DNA of 64,000 nucleotides from Dokdonella_A ginsengisoli (GTDB taxonomy: Bacteria; Pseudomonadota; Gammaproteobacteria; Xanthomonadales; Rhodanobacteraceae). The translations under genes were made by a program, and so were the position numbers. Under the pieces are notes generated by a model. It did no database searches. It was not told the origin of the DNA and saw only the letters and a program-made list of their open reading frames with translations. The DNA lies in assembly GCF_042652785.1 (NCBI RefSeq), contig NZ_JBHSHD010000002.1, positions 186,001-250,000 of the forward strand, given 5' to 3'. This document shows, one piece after another, positions 18,443 through 28,203 of this stretch. Numbering within the stretch: position 1 is the first letter of the stretch; each line of letters begins with the position of its first letter.

Positions 18443-19102
18443 ATGTCCGAATCCGCCGCCCGCGCCGCACGTGCGCCCAACCCGCTGCTCGCCGTGCTCG
18501 GCCGTGCGCTCGAAGCGGCGCTGAACCGCCTCGTCGGCCTCGACCCGGAAACGAAGTCGGCGCTGTCCGCGCTGCACGGACGCGCGCTGACGATCGACTT
18601 CAAGGGCGCGGCGCCGTCGCTGCGCCTGGCCGTCGATGGCGAGCGCCTGCGCGTCGGGCCGGCTTTCGAGGGCGAGAGCGCGCTGCGCGTCGCCGCGACG
18701 CCCGGCGCGCTGCTCTCGCTCGCACTCGCCCGCGGCCGCGACGCGTCGCCGCTGCCGGGCCGCGTCGAGATCGCCGGCGACGCGGAACTGGCGCGCCGGC
18801 TCGAACGGATCGCCTCGCGCTTCGCGCCGGACTTCGACGAGGCGTTCGCACGCACGTTCGGCGACGTGCTCGGCGTGCCGCTGGCGCGCGCATTGCGCGG
18901 CGCGCTGGCGTGGTCGACGGCGTCCGCGCGCGGCCTCGCGCGCGATACGGCCGAATTCCTCACCGAGGAGGGCCGCGACCTCGTCGCGCGCGCCGAGCTC
19001 GACCGCTTCCTCGACGACGTCGACACCCTGCGCGAGCGCGCCGACCGGCTGGATGCGCGCGTGCGCCGCCTCGCCGCGCACGCCGGAAACACCGCACGAT
19101 GA
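18443..19102 (+). CDS. ubiJ: Ubiquinone biosynthesis accessory factor UbiJ (SCP2 domain)
   Basis: 219 residues. The N-terminal SCP2-like lipid-binding domain (about 15-125; LNRLVGLDPETKSAL, LRVAATPGALLSLAL, VEIAGDAELARRLERI) and a charged C-terminal helical/coiled tail (about 165-215) match UbiJ, which with UbiK forms a lipid-binding partner in the soluble Ubi metabolon. Its stop overlaps the ubiB start (ATGA), indicating translational coupling; this ubiJ-ubiB order is the usual gammaproteobacterial one. Confidence 0.88.
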   Translation: MSESAARAARAPNPLLAVLGRALEAALNRLVGLDPETKSALSALHGRALTIDFKGAAPSLRLAVDGERLRVGPAFEGESALRVAATPGALLSLALARGRDASPLPGRVEIAGDAELARRLERIASRFAPDFDEAFARTFGDVLGVPLARALRGALAWSTASARGLARDTAEFLTEEGRDLVARAELDRFLDDVDTLRERADRLDARVRRLAAHAGNTAR

Positions 19103-20775
19103 CGAGCTGGCGCCAGATCCCGCGCCTGGTACGCATCGCCCGCGTGCTGGTGCGCTACCGCCTCGACGATCTGGTCGACGCGACGCATCGCTTCCGCCCG
19201 CTCAACTATGCGCGCGCACTGCTGCCGCGCGCGCGCGCCGACGTGGCCACGCTGCCGCGCGGCGAGCGGCTGACCCTGGCGCTGACCGAACTCGGCCCGA
19301 TCTTCGTGAAGTTCGGGCAGATCCTGTCGACGCGGCGCGACCTGATCCCGCCGGACGTGGCCGATGCGCTGACGCGGCTGCAGGACCAGGTGGCGCCGTT
19401 CGATCCCGCGCTCGCGCGCGCCGCCGTCGAGCGCGCGCTGGGCGCGCCGATCGAGCAGCGCTACGCCAGCTTCGCGGACGCGCCGCTGGCCTCGGCCTCG
19501 ATCGCGCAGGTGCACGCGGCGACCCTGCCGGCCGGCGCGGATTCGCCGGCGCGCGAGGTCGTGGTCAAGATCCTGCGCCCGGACATCCACGTCCGCATCG
19601 CCGCCGACGTCGCCTTGCTGCACGCGCTGGCCGACCTCGTGCAGCGCTTCCATCCCAACGCCGACAAGATCCGCCCGCGCGACGTCGTGGCCGAGATCGA
19701 GACGACGCTGACCAACGAACTCGACCTGCAGCGCGAAGGCGCCAACGCCTCGCTGCTGCGGCGCAATTTCGCCGGCTCCGACGACCTGCTCGTTCCCGAG
19801 GTGATCTGGTCGCACACGACCGAGGGCGTGCTGACGCTGGAGCGCGTGCGCGGCATCCCGGTCGACGACCTCGCCGCGCTCGACGCGGCCGGCATCGACC
19901 GCGTCGCGCTGGCCGAGAAGGGCGTGCGGCTGTTCTACACGCAGGTGTTCCGCGACAACTTCTTCCACGCCGACGCGCACGCCGGCAACATCTGGGTCGA
20001 CGCCACGCGCACGCACGATCCGCGCTTCATCGCGCTCGACTTCGGCATCATGGGTTCGCTGCCCGAGCGCGACCAGTACTGGCTGGCGGAAAATTTCCTC
20101 GCCCTGTTCGAGCAGGACTACGCGCGCATCGCCGAGCTGCACGTGCGCGCGGGCTGGATGCCGGCGCACGCGCGCCTGGACGAACTGGAAGCGGCCGTGC
20201 GCGCGGTGTGCGAGCCGTATTTCACGCGGCCGCTGTCGGAGATCTCGCTTGCCGAAGTGGTGGTCAAGCTGTTCCAGGTCGCACGCCGCCACGAACTGAC
20301 CCTGCAGCCGCAGCTGATCCTGCTGCAGAAGACGCTGCTGAACATCGAGGGCGTCGGCCGCCTGCTGCACCCGCGCATCGACATCTGGGCGACCGCCAAG
20401 CCGGTGCTCGAGCGGATCTGGCGCCGCCGCCACGGTCCGCGCGCGATGCTCAAGGCGCTGCGCCGACGCGTACCCGAATGGATCGCCGCCGCGCCGGACA
20501 TGCCGCAGCTGGTGCACGACTATCTGGCCCAGGCCGGCAGCGGCCGCCTGGAACTTCGCATCGCTTCCGACGATCTGAGGCAGCTGGACCTGCGCATCCG
20601 GCGCGGGCAGCGCGTGGCCGTGTGGCTCGCGCTCGGCGTATCGCTCCTGGCCGGCACGCTGGCGATCGCGGTGCTCTCGCCCGCGTCGCCGCGGTTCGCC
20701 GGCCTTCCGCCCGCGGCATGGCTCGGCCTCGCCGCGGCGGCGGCCTGCTTCGCCGCCGCACGGCGGCGTACCTGA
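19099..20775 (+). CDS. ubiB: Ubiquinone biosynthesis regulatory protein kinase-like UbiB
   Basis: 558 residues, normal UbiB length. The family-defining KxGQ signature is in FVKFGQILSTRRD; the Ala-rich nucleotide loop is SASIAQVHAA; the catalytic-loop equivalent is DNFFHADAHAGNI and the metal site is ALDFGIMG. Two hydrophobic helices at the C-terminus (about 510-530 and 537-556) anchor it in the inner membrane. UbiB is an atypical kinase/ATPase needed for ubiquinone (coenzyme Q) synthesis. Start at 19099 overlaps the ubiJ stop by four bases. Confidence 0.95.
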   Translation: MTSWRQIPRLVRIARVLVRYRLDDLVDATHRFRPLNYARALLPRARADVATLPRGERLTLALTELGPIFVKFGQILSTRRDLIPPDVADALTRLQDQVAPFDPALARAAVERALGAPIEQRYASFADAPLASASIAQVHAATLPAGADSPAREVVVKILRPDIHVRIAADVALLHALADLVQRFHPNADKIRPRDVVAEIETTLTNELDLQREGANASLLRRNFAGSDDLLVPEVIWSHTTEGVLTLERVRGIPVDDLAALDAAGIDRVALAEKGVRLFYTQVFRDNFFHADAHAGNIWVDATRTHDPRFIALDFGIMGSLPERDQYWLAENFLALFEQDYARIAELHVRAGWMPAHARLDELEAAVRAVCEPYFTRPLSEISLAEVVVKLFQVARRHELTLQPQLILLQKTLLNIEGVGRLLHPRIDIWATAKPVLERIWRRRHGPRAMLKALRRRVPEWIAAAPDMPQLVHDYLAQAGSGRLELRIASDDLRQLDLRIRRGQRVAVWLALGVSLLAGTLAIAVLSPASPRFAGLPPAAWLGLAAAAACFAAARRRT

Positions 20776-20804
20776 ATCCACGGCTTTTCGACGGAGATCG
20801 GCAC

Positions 20805-21524
20805 ATGAACAAATTCCTCCTGGTCGCGATCACCTGCGCGCTCGGCGCGACGGCCTGCTCGCGCCTGCGCGAACCCACCGATCCGCAGCTGGGCACCCTG
20901 CTGCGCAGCGAGCGCGCCAGCCCGGCCGATGCCGCCGCGCCGCTCGACGGACTGGCGATTGAATGCCTGCGCGCGTGGTCGGGCGATTCGGACCTGGTCA
21001 AGAACCTGCCGATGCGCGCGGCCGGCGAGGACGGCCGCAAGGCGTGCCGCACGAAGCTCGACGGCTGGATCGCCGATGCCGGCCGCAATCCGGAGAAGTT
21101 CACCTTCGCCGACGTCAGCGCGCCGGGCGTGGTGCGCCGGGCGATGGAACTGCAGGCCGCGCGCAGCGCCGCGGCGATGGCCAAGCTCGGCGGCCAGCGG
21201 CCGCCGGCGGCGCCCAATGCGCTCCCGTCCCAGGCCGTTCCGGCACCCGATCTCAATGTCGATCTCGGCACGGCGGGTACGGCGCTGCAAGAGGCGGAGA
21301 CTCTGTGTCAGCAGGCCAACCAGAAGGCCGCCGAGCCGGGCGCCAATCAGCGACTGGTGCGCTTCGCTGCCTACTGCACCACCAGCATGGGGAAGCTGCG
21401 CGGCCGCATGCAGCAGTTCGCCAAGCACGGCAATGCGGGAGCGATGGAGGCACTCGGCGAAGAAGCGTCCAATTCCGCCAAGACCGCGCGCGACGTGCTC
21501 GCCCTGCCGCCGGCCGGCCAGTAA
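20805..21524 (+). CDS. Putative lipoprotein, unknown function
   Basis: 239 residues. The N-terminus MNKFLLVAITCALGATAC has a hydrophobic core and a somewhat weak lipobox (ATAC) before Cys18. The mature part is largely helical and hydrophilic with three further cysteines (IECLRAW, GRKACRTK, LCQQANQ, YCTTSM include them), suggesting disulfides in the periplasm. No family was recognised. CGGAGA precedes the ATG at 20805. It begins 29 bases after ubiB and may be read from the same transcript. Confidence 0.72.
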   Translation: MNKFLLVAITCALGATACSRLREPTDPQLGTLLRSERASPADAAAPLDGLAIECLRAWSGDSDLVKNLPMRAAGEDGRKACRTKLDGWIADAGRNPEKFTFADVSAPGVVRRAMELQAARSAAAMAKLGGQRPPAAPNALPSQAVPAPDLNVDLGTAGTALQEAETLCQQANQKAAEPGANQRLVRFAAYCTTSMGKLRGRMQQFAKHGNAGAMEALGEEASNSAKTARDVLALPPAGQ

Positions 21525-21569
21525 CGGCCGCCCGAAACCCAGCACGCCCACCCGACGCCGGACCTGCCC

Positions 21570-21995
21570 ATGCTCGACATCGACGGCGTGCTGACCATTC
21601 CCGACGAGGAACTCGTCGAACGCTTCGTGCGCGCCGCCGGCCCCGGCGGCCAGAACGTCAACAAGGTCGCCAGCGCCGTCGAACTGCGCTTCGACGTGGC
21701 GACCTCGACCGTGCTGCCCGACGCGGTGCGCGCGCGGCTGCTGGCGCGGCGCGACCGCCGGCTCACCGACGCCGGCGTGCTGGTGATCCAGGCCAACCGC
21801 TTCCGCGATCAGGCCAAGAACCGCGACGACGCGCGCGCACGCCTGGCCGACATCATCCGCGCCGCGCTGGTGGCGCCGAAACGGCGCATCGCGACGCGCC
21901 CGACGCGCGCCTCGAAGGAACGCCGCATCGAGGCGAAGAAGACCCGCTCGTCGATCAAGCGCACGCGTGGAGGGCGCCACTGGAGCGCCGAATGA
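21570..21995 (+). CDS. arfB: Alternative ribosome-rescue factor / peptidyl-tRNA hydrolase ArfB (YaeJ)
   Basis: 141 residues. The release-factor catalytic motif GGQ lies in RAAGPGGQNVNKVASAVEL, and the basic C-terminal tail (KERRIEAKKTRSSIKRTR) is the segment that enters the empty mRNA channel of stalled ribosomes in ArfB. ArfB hydrolyses peptidyl-tRNA on non-stop ribosomes without needing a codon. The stop overlaps the following acyltransferase start by four bases (ATGA). Confidence 0.95.
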   Translation: MLDIDGVLTIPDEELVERFVRAAGPGGQNVNKVASAVELRFDVATSTVLPDAVRARLLARRDRRLTDAGVLVIQANRFRDQAKNRDDARARLADIIRAALVAPKRRIATRPTRASKERRIEAKKTRSSIKRTRGGRHWSAE

Positions 21996-22582
21996 GCGGC
22001 ATCGGCCTGGCGCCGCTGCCGGCCGGCGTTCCGCAGCTGGCGCCGAACCGCCGGCGCGCGCTCTGCGCATGGGCGCTGCACCGCTGCGGCTGGCGCATGG
22101 CCGGCTCCTTTCCCGACGTCGGCAAGCTGGTGCTGATCGCCGCGCCGCACAGCTCCTGGTGGGACGGCGTGTGGGGACTGCTGCTGAAGGTCGCGCTCGG
22201 CGTCGACATCGCGTTCATGGGCAAACGCGAACTGTTCCGCGGCCCGCTCGGCTGGCTTCTGCGCGGCCTCGGCGGCATTCCGATCGAGCGCAGCGCGACC
22301 CACGGCGTGGTCGAGCAGATGGTCGACCGCTTCCGCGCCAGTCCGCGCCTGTGGCTGGGCATCGCCCCGGAAGGCACGCGCCGTCCGGTCGCGAAATGGC
22401 GCAGCGGCTTCTGGCACATCGCGCGCGCGGCCGGCGTGCCGATCCTGCCGGTGTATTTCGACTATCCGTCCAGGACGATCGGCATCGGCCCGCTGTTCCG
22501 GCCGGGCGAGGACATGGACGCCGACCTCGCCGCGCTGAAGGCGTTCTACCGACCGTATCGCGGACGCCATCACGGCGTCTGA
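21992..22582 (+). CDS. 1-acyl-sn-glycerol-3-phosphate acyltransferase-like protein (PlsC domain)
   Basis: 196 residues. The acyltransferase motif I HSSWWD (an HX4D box) is near residue 53 and motif III EGTR near 126 (IAPEGTRRPV), with GGIPIERS between them as the phosphate-binding region. This is the short acyltransferase subfamily found next to arfB-like genes; it should transfer an acyl group to lysophospholipid or a related acceptor at the inner membrane. Translation is coupled to arfB by an ATGA overlap. The exact acceptor is uncertain. Confidence 0.87.
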   Translation: MSGIGLAPLPAGVPQLAPNRRRALCAWALHRCGWRMAGSFPDVGKLVLIAAPHSSWWDGVWGLLLKVALGVDIAFMGKRELFRGPLGWLLRGLGGIPIERSATHGVVEQMVDRFRASPRLWLGIAPEGTRRPVAKWRSGFWHIARAAGVPILPVYFDYPSRTIGIGPLFRPGEDMDADLAALKAFYRPYRGRHHGV

Positions 22583-22622
22583 GCCGCGCCAACACCGGCG
22601 GCGCATGCACTAGACTGGTGCA

Positions 22623-23666
22623 ATGTCCGCGCAGACGCCCTCCCCGAAGGCACCGACGCACCGCTCCGGCGCGGTCTGGGCGGCGCTGGAATCGTGCGCC
22701 ACCGCGATGGCCCTGGTCGACCGCAGCCTGGTCCTGCGCGCGGTCAACCAGAGCCTGCACGACTGGCTCGGCGCCGGCGCGCGCAGCTGGCGCGGCGAAG
22801 CGCTGGCCCTGCTTGACGCGAAGCCGCCTCGCCTGGCCGAGGCCGCCGCGCGCGCGCTGGCCGAGGACCGCCGCGTCTGGCTGCGCGACGCGCGCCTGCG
22901 CACCGGCATCGGCGACCGCGCGGCCGATCTGGCGCTGACGCCGCTGGACGCCGACACGCTGCTGCTCGAGCTGCAGTCCGCGCCGGTCGAGCATTCCGCG
23001 CTGCGCCTGTCCGAATCGCTGCGCGGCTTCGCGCACGAGGTCAAGGGACCGCTGGCCGGCGTGCGCGGCGCCGCACAGCTGTTGCAGCGGCGCCTGGACG
23101 AGCCGGAGATGGCCGAACTGGCGCAGTTGATCGTGGCCGAGGTCGACCGCCTCGCCGCGCTGTCCGACCGCCTGCTCAACGCCGGTGCCAAGCCGCACCT
23201 CGCGCGCGTCAACATCCACGAGGTCGTCGAGCGCGTCGCCGCGCTGCTGTCGGCCGAGCCGGACACGCCGGGCATCCGGCGCGACTACGATCCGAGCCTG
23301 CCGCCGCTGGCCGCCGACGCGGATCGCCTGCAGCAGGCCTGCCTGAACCTCGCGCGCAACGCGGCCGAGGCCGGCGCGCGGACGCTGAGCGTGCGCACGC
23401 GCGTGGAGCACGGCGCGCGCCTGGGCGGACACGGCCCGCGCTACGCGCTGCGCGTGGACTTCGCCGACGACGGCCGCGGCGTGCCGGCCGAACTGGCCGA
23501 CACGCTGTTCGAGCCGCTGGTCTCCGGCCGCGCCGACGGCACCGGCCTGGGCCTGGCGATCGCGCGCGAGATCGCGCGCGAGCACGGCGGCGAACTCGGC
23601 TACGTCAGCCGTCCGGGCGCGACCGTGTTCACCTTGCTGCTGCCGCTCGGCGAGACGGAATCCTGA
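22623..23666 (+). CDS. glnL: NtrB-type nitrogen-regulation sensor kinase
   Basis: 347 residues. PAS-like N-terminal sensor domain (about 15-120), HisKA dimerisation domain with the phospho-acceptor His138 in FAHEVKGPLAGVRGAAQLL, and a HATPase_c domain with N-box (LNLARNAAEA), G1 (DDGRGVP) and G2 (GTGLGLAI). The arrangement, lack of membrane helices and downstream response regulator match NtrB (GlnL). The H-box is unusual: the residue four after His, normally Asn or Thr and needed for phosphatase activity in this class, is Gly142. The gene is 16 bases upstream of ntrC. Confidence 0.87.
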   Translation: MSAQTPSPKAPTHRSGAVWAALESCATAMALVDRSLVLRAVNQSLHDWLGAGARSWRGEALALLDAKPPRLAEAAARALAEDRRVWLRDARLRTGIGDRAADLALTPLDADTLLLELQSAPVEHSALRLSESLRGFAHEVKGPLAGVRGAAQLLQRRLDEPEMAELAQLIVAEVDRLAALSDRLLNAGAKPHLARVNIHEVVERVAALLSAEPDTPGIRRDYDPSLPPLAADADRLQQACLNLARNAAEAGARTLSVRTRVEHGARLGGHGPRYALRVDFADDGRGVPAELADTLFEPLVSGRADGTGLGLAIAREIAREHGGELGYVSRPGATVFTLLLPLGETES

Positions 23667-23682
23667 TGCGAGGCACGACCAC

Positions 23683-25086
<1,404 letters not shown>

Positions 25087-25196
25087 CGGCCGCCGCCGCG
25101 GTCCGGCGCCGGAAACGGCACGGCGGCGAGGCCGCGGAGCGGGCTTGCATGTACCATCGCTGCCCTCCTTGAAACGCTGAGCGGATCCGACATTCC

Positions 25197-26129
25197 ATGG
25201 CTGCAACGAACTACAAGACCTTCTGGGACGACAAGGCGAGCACGACGACCGGCGCGTTCATCGCCGTCGACGGCAGCGCGAACGAGGACGTCGCGCGCCT
25301 GACCGGCGCGTACACCGCGCGCCAGGTCGCCTGCGCGCTCGACCTCCAGCCCGGCGATCGCGTGCTCGAGCTGGGCTGCGGCGTCGGCCGCATCGGGCGC
25401 GAGCTGGCGCCGAAGGTGGCGCACTGGGAAGGCGCCGACATCTCGGCGAACATGCTCGGCGTCGCGCGCGAGCGCCTGGCCGACTTCACCAACGTCGGCC
25501 TGACCGAACTCAAGCGCACCCGCCTCGAGACGCTGCCGTCGGCGAGCTTCAGCAAGGCGTACTGCGTCGCCGTGTTCATCCACATGGACAAGGAAGACTT
25601 CTTCCTCTACCTGGAGGAGCTGGCGCGCGTGCTCGAACCCGGCGGCCTGGTGTTCTTCGACACCTGGAACCTCGCCAGCGACATCGGCTGGCGCCGTTTC
25701 GCGCTGGAAGTGGACCAGCACCGCAACGCCGACCCGAGCCACCGCAAGGACGTCGCGCGCAACCAGTTCTCCACGCCGGAGGAAGTGCGCACGTTCGCGC
25801 AGCGCGCCGGCTTCGAGCCGCTGGCGACGTTCAGCGATTCGCCGTGGGTGCAGGCCGTGGCGATCAAGACCGGCGGCCGGCGCGACGCGGTGGCCGAACG
25901 CGCGCGCGTGGAGCGCGACGCGTCACGCATCGCCTACACGCCGCTGTGGAACGAACTGTTCGACGCGATGGTCCGCGTCAGTGGCGGCGGCCTGCAGCCG
26001 CAGGCGATGCTGGAGGCGCTCGGCGACGATGCGCGCGGCGAGGAAGTGGCGATGTTCCGCGTCTGGTTCCGCGAGCTGTGGCGGCACAACGAGGCGCACT
26101 GGGGCCCGCTGCCCGCCGGGCTGGCCTGA
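25197..26129 (+). CDS. Class I SAM-dependent methyltransferase
   Basis: 310 residues. The SAM-binding motif I VLELGCGVGRIG is near residues 57-68, followed by the acidic motif WEGADISANML and the motif IV/post region YCVAVFIHM and LEPGGLVFFDTWN. The substrate is unknown; the additional C-terminal 90 residues are not recognised. It is preceded by about 110 non-coding bases and followed by fadI on the same strand. Confidence 0.88.
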   Translation: MAATNYKTFWDDKASTTTGAFIAVDGSANEDVARLTGAYTARQVACALDLQPGDRVLELGCGVGRIGRELAPKVAHWEGADISANMLGVARERLADFTNVGLTELKRTRLETLPSASFSKAYCVAVFIHMDKEDFFLYLEELARVLEPGGLVFFDTWNLASDIGWRRFALEVDQHRNADPSHRKDVARNQFSTPEEVRTFAQRAGFEPLATFSDSPWVQAVAIKTGGRRDAVAERARVERDASRIAYTPLWNELFDAMVRVSGGGLQPQAMLEALGDDARGEEVAMFRVWFRELWRHNEAHWGPLPAGLA

Positions 26130-26222
26130 ACACGCCGCGCAGGCTCGGCTTACAATGCCCCGGCGAAGTCGAACGGCGACGGCGCTGACCAGGACGACAG
26201 CAGCGGATACGGAAGGTAGATC

Positions 26223-27503
26223 GTGAGCTCGAAACGGGTAGGCATCATCGGCGGCGTGCGCATTCCGTTCTGCCGCAACAACACCGCATACGCGGACGTC
26301 GGCAATTTCGGCATGGCGGTGAAGACGCTCGGCAGCCTGGTCGAGCGCTTCGGCCTGCACGGCCTCGAGCTCGGCGAAGTCGCCTTCGGCTCGGTCATCA
26401 AGCACTCCTCGGACTGGAACATCGCGCGCGAGGCGACGCTGTCCTCCGGCCTGGCCCCGACCACGCCGGGCATCACCACGGCACGCGCGTGCGGCACCTC
26501 GCTCGACAACGCGATCATCGTCGCCAACAAGATCGCCGCCGGCCAGATCGACGCCGGCATCGCCGGCGGCTCCGACACGACCAGCGACGTGCCGATCGTG
26601 TATTCCAAGGGCCTGCAGCAGCGCCTGCTGACGATGAACCGCGCGAAGACGCCGCTGGAGAAACTCGAGACGGCGGTGAAGGGCTTCTCGCTGTCCGAGC
26701 TCAAGCCCTCGTTCCCCGGCGTCGCCGAACCGCGCACCGGCAAGTCGATGGGCGAGCACTGCGAGCTGATGGCGCGGGAGTGGAAGATCGGCCGCGACGA
26801 GCAGGACCGCCTGGCCCTGACCAGCCACCAGAAGCTCGCCGCGGCGTACGCGCGCGGCTTCTTCAAGGATCTCGTGGTGCCGTTCCGCGGCGTCGAGCGT
26901 GACAACATCCTGCGGCCGGACACCACGCTGGAAAAGCTCGCCGCACTGAAGCCGGCGTTCGACAAGACCTCCGGCCACGGCACGCTGACGGCCGGCAACT
27001 CCAGCTCGCTGTCTGACGGCGCCGCCGCGGTGCTGCTCGCCAGCGACGAATGGGCCGCCGAACGCGGCCTGAAGATCCAGGCGTACCTGACCCACGCGCG
27101 CGTCGCCGCGGTCGACTTCCTGCGCGGCGAAGGCCTGCTGATGGCGCCGACGATCGCCGTGCCGCGCATGCTGGCCGAAGCCGGCCTGACCCTGCAGGAT
27201 TTCGATTTCTACGAGATCCACGAGGCGTTCGCCGCGCAGGTGCTGTGCACGCTGCGCGCGTGGGAATCGGCCGACTACTGCAAGAACCGCCTCGGCCTGG
27301 ACGCGCCGCTCGGCTCGATCGATCCGGCCCGGCTCAACGTCAACGGCTCCAGCCTCGCCGCCGGCCATCCGTTCGCCGCGACCGGCGCGCGCGTGGTGGC
27401 GACCCTGGCCGCCCTGCTCGAGGAAAAGGGCTCCGGCCGCGGCCTGATCTCGATCTGCACCGCCGGCGGCATGGGCGTGACGGCGATCCTCGAACGGCCG
27501 TAG
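26223..27503 (+). CDS. fadI: Acetyl-CoA acyltransferase (3-ketoacyl-CoA thiolase), FadI-like
   Basis: 426 residues. The acyl-accepting Cys is C90 in ARACGTS, the base His lies in NGSSLAAGHPFAATGAR, and the second catalytic Cys in ICTAGGMGV, all in the thiolase order. Length and sequence fit FadI, which carries out the thiolytic step of beta-oxidation, probably as partner of a trifunctional-like FadJ not seen here. The start is GTG at 26223 after a GAAGG site. A hairpin directly after the stop may terminate transcription. Confidence 0.88.
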   Translation: MSSKRVGIIGGVRIPFCRNNTAYADVGNFGMAVKTLGSLVERFGLHGLELGEVAFGSVIKHSSDWNIAREATLSSGLAPTTPGITTARACGTSLDNAIIVANKIAAGQIDAGIAGGSDTTSDVPIVYSKGLQQRLLTMNRAKTPLEKLETAVKGFSLSELKPSFPGVAEPRTGKSMGEHCELMAREWKIGRDEQDRLALTSHQKLAAAYARGFFKDLVVPFRGVERDNILRPDTTLEKLAALKPAFDKTSGHGTLTAGNSSSLSDGAAAVLLASDEWAAERGLKIQAYLTHARVAAVDFLRGEGLLMAPTIAVPRMLAEAGLTLQDFDFYEIHEAFAAQVLCTLRAWESADYCKNRLGLDAPLGSIDPARLNVNGSSLAAGHPFAATGARVVATLAALLEEKGSGRGLISICTAGGMGVTAILERP

Positions 27504-27535
27504 GCGCGAAAACCGCGCCTTCCCCTTTTTCGCGC
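27504..27535 (+). terminator. Candidate intrinsic terminator after fadI
   Basis: GCGCGAAAA at 27504-27512 is the exact complement of TTTTCGCGC at 27527-27535, with a 14-base loop; the stem starts directly after the TAG stop. The T-run lies within the 3' arm rather than after it, so efficiency is uncertain. Confidence 0.45.
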
Positions 27536-27624
27536 GAAGCGTTACTGCTTCGTTACCGCCCGCGCGCGCACTTCACGCTTGCGGGCGCGTACATTGCGTA
27601 GCCCCTTCTACGGAAATCCCGCCC

Positions 27625-27897
27625 ATGCGTTTCACTCCCGTGTCGATGCTGTGCGCCGCTTTCGCGTGCTGCGCCTCGCTGGCGCAGGCCGGCCAGGCCG
27701 ACATCTGCTACAGCCCCAGCCTGCCGTTCACCGATCCGAACCTGCCCACCAGCACGACGCAGTTCGACTGCCCGCTGGCCGGCCAGGACAAGACCATCGA
27801 CCAGCTCGCCGCCGCCGGCTGGCAGGTGGTGCAGCTCAGCCCGGTGGTCACCGAGAACAACACGACGGCGAACCAGCTCGTGATCCAGAAACCATGA
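27625..27897 (+). CDS. Small secreted protein, first of a tandem paralogue pair
   Basis: 90 residues. Signal peptide MRFTPVSMLCAAFACCASLAQAG, then a roughly 65-residue domain with the pattern ICYSP..FDCPLAGQDKTIDQLAAAGWQVVQLSPV..NQL. Two cysteines (ICY and DCP) probably form a disulfide. The next gene encodes a clear paralogue. The domain is not one I can name. Unlike its partner, this copy ends at NQLVIQKP with no GFE tag. Its stop overlaps the start of the second gene (ATGA), so the two are translated together. Confidence 0.75.
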   Translation: MRFTPVSMLCAAFACCASLAQAGQADICYSPSLPFTDPNLPTSTTQFDCPLAGQDKTIDQLAAAGWQVVQLSPVVTENNTTANQLVIQKP

Positions 27898-28190
27898 AGC
27901 GCGCCGCAGCGGCGCTCGCCGTCGCCGCCCTGGCCGCGACGGCGCAGGCGTCGGAAATCTGCTACGCGCCGGCCGAGGGAGCCGCGACCACGCCGACCGC
28001 CGACACGGTGTTCGCCTGCCCGGTCGCCGGCTCGCACACGATCGACCAGCTCGCGCAGCTCGGCTGGCGCGTGGTCGCGCTCAAGCCGGTGTCGCTGGGC
28101 GGCACGCAGACCGCCGCGCAGCTGCTGCTGCGCCGCGCGGCGGCCACGGACGCGATCTTCGCCGACGGCTTCGAGCGCCGCGGCCCTTGA
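27894..28190 (+). CDS. Small secreted protein, second paralogue, with C-terminal GFE tag
   Basis: 98 residues. Signal peptide MKRAAAALAVAALAATAQA, then the same domain as the preceding gene: EICYAP..FACPVAGSHTIDQLAQLGWRVVALKPV..AAQLLLRR. After it comes a tail ending ATDAIFADGFERRGP, the same kind of tag as on the large secreted proteins of this window. Because the folded domain is so small, the tag is well isolated at the C-terminus. Start overlaps the previous stop by four bases. Function unknown. Confidence 0.75.
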   Translation: MKRAAAALAVAALAATAQASEICYAPAEGAATTPTADTVFACPVAGSHTIDQLAQLGWRVVALKPVSLGGTQTAAQLLLRRAAATDAIFADGFERRGP

Positions 28191-28203
28191 ACGGAAGGCG
28201 CAG

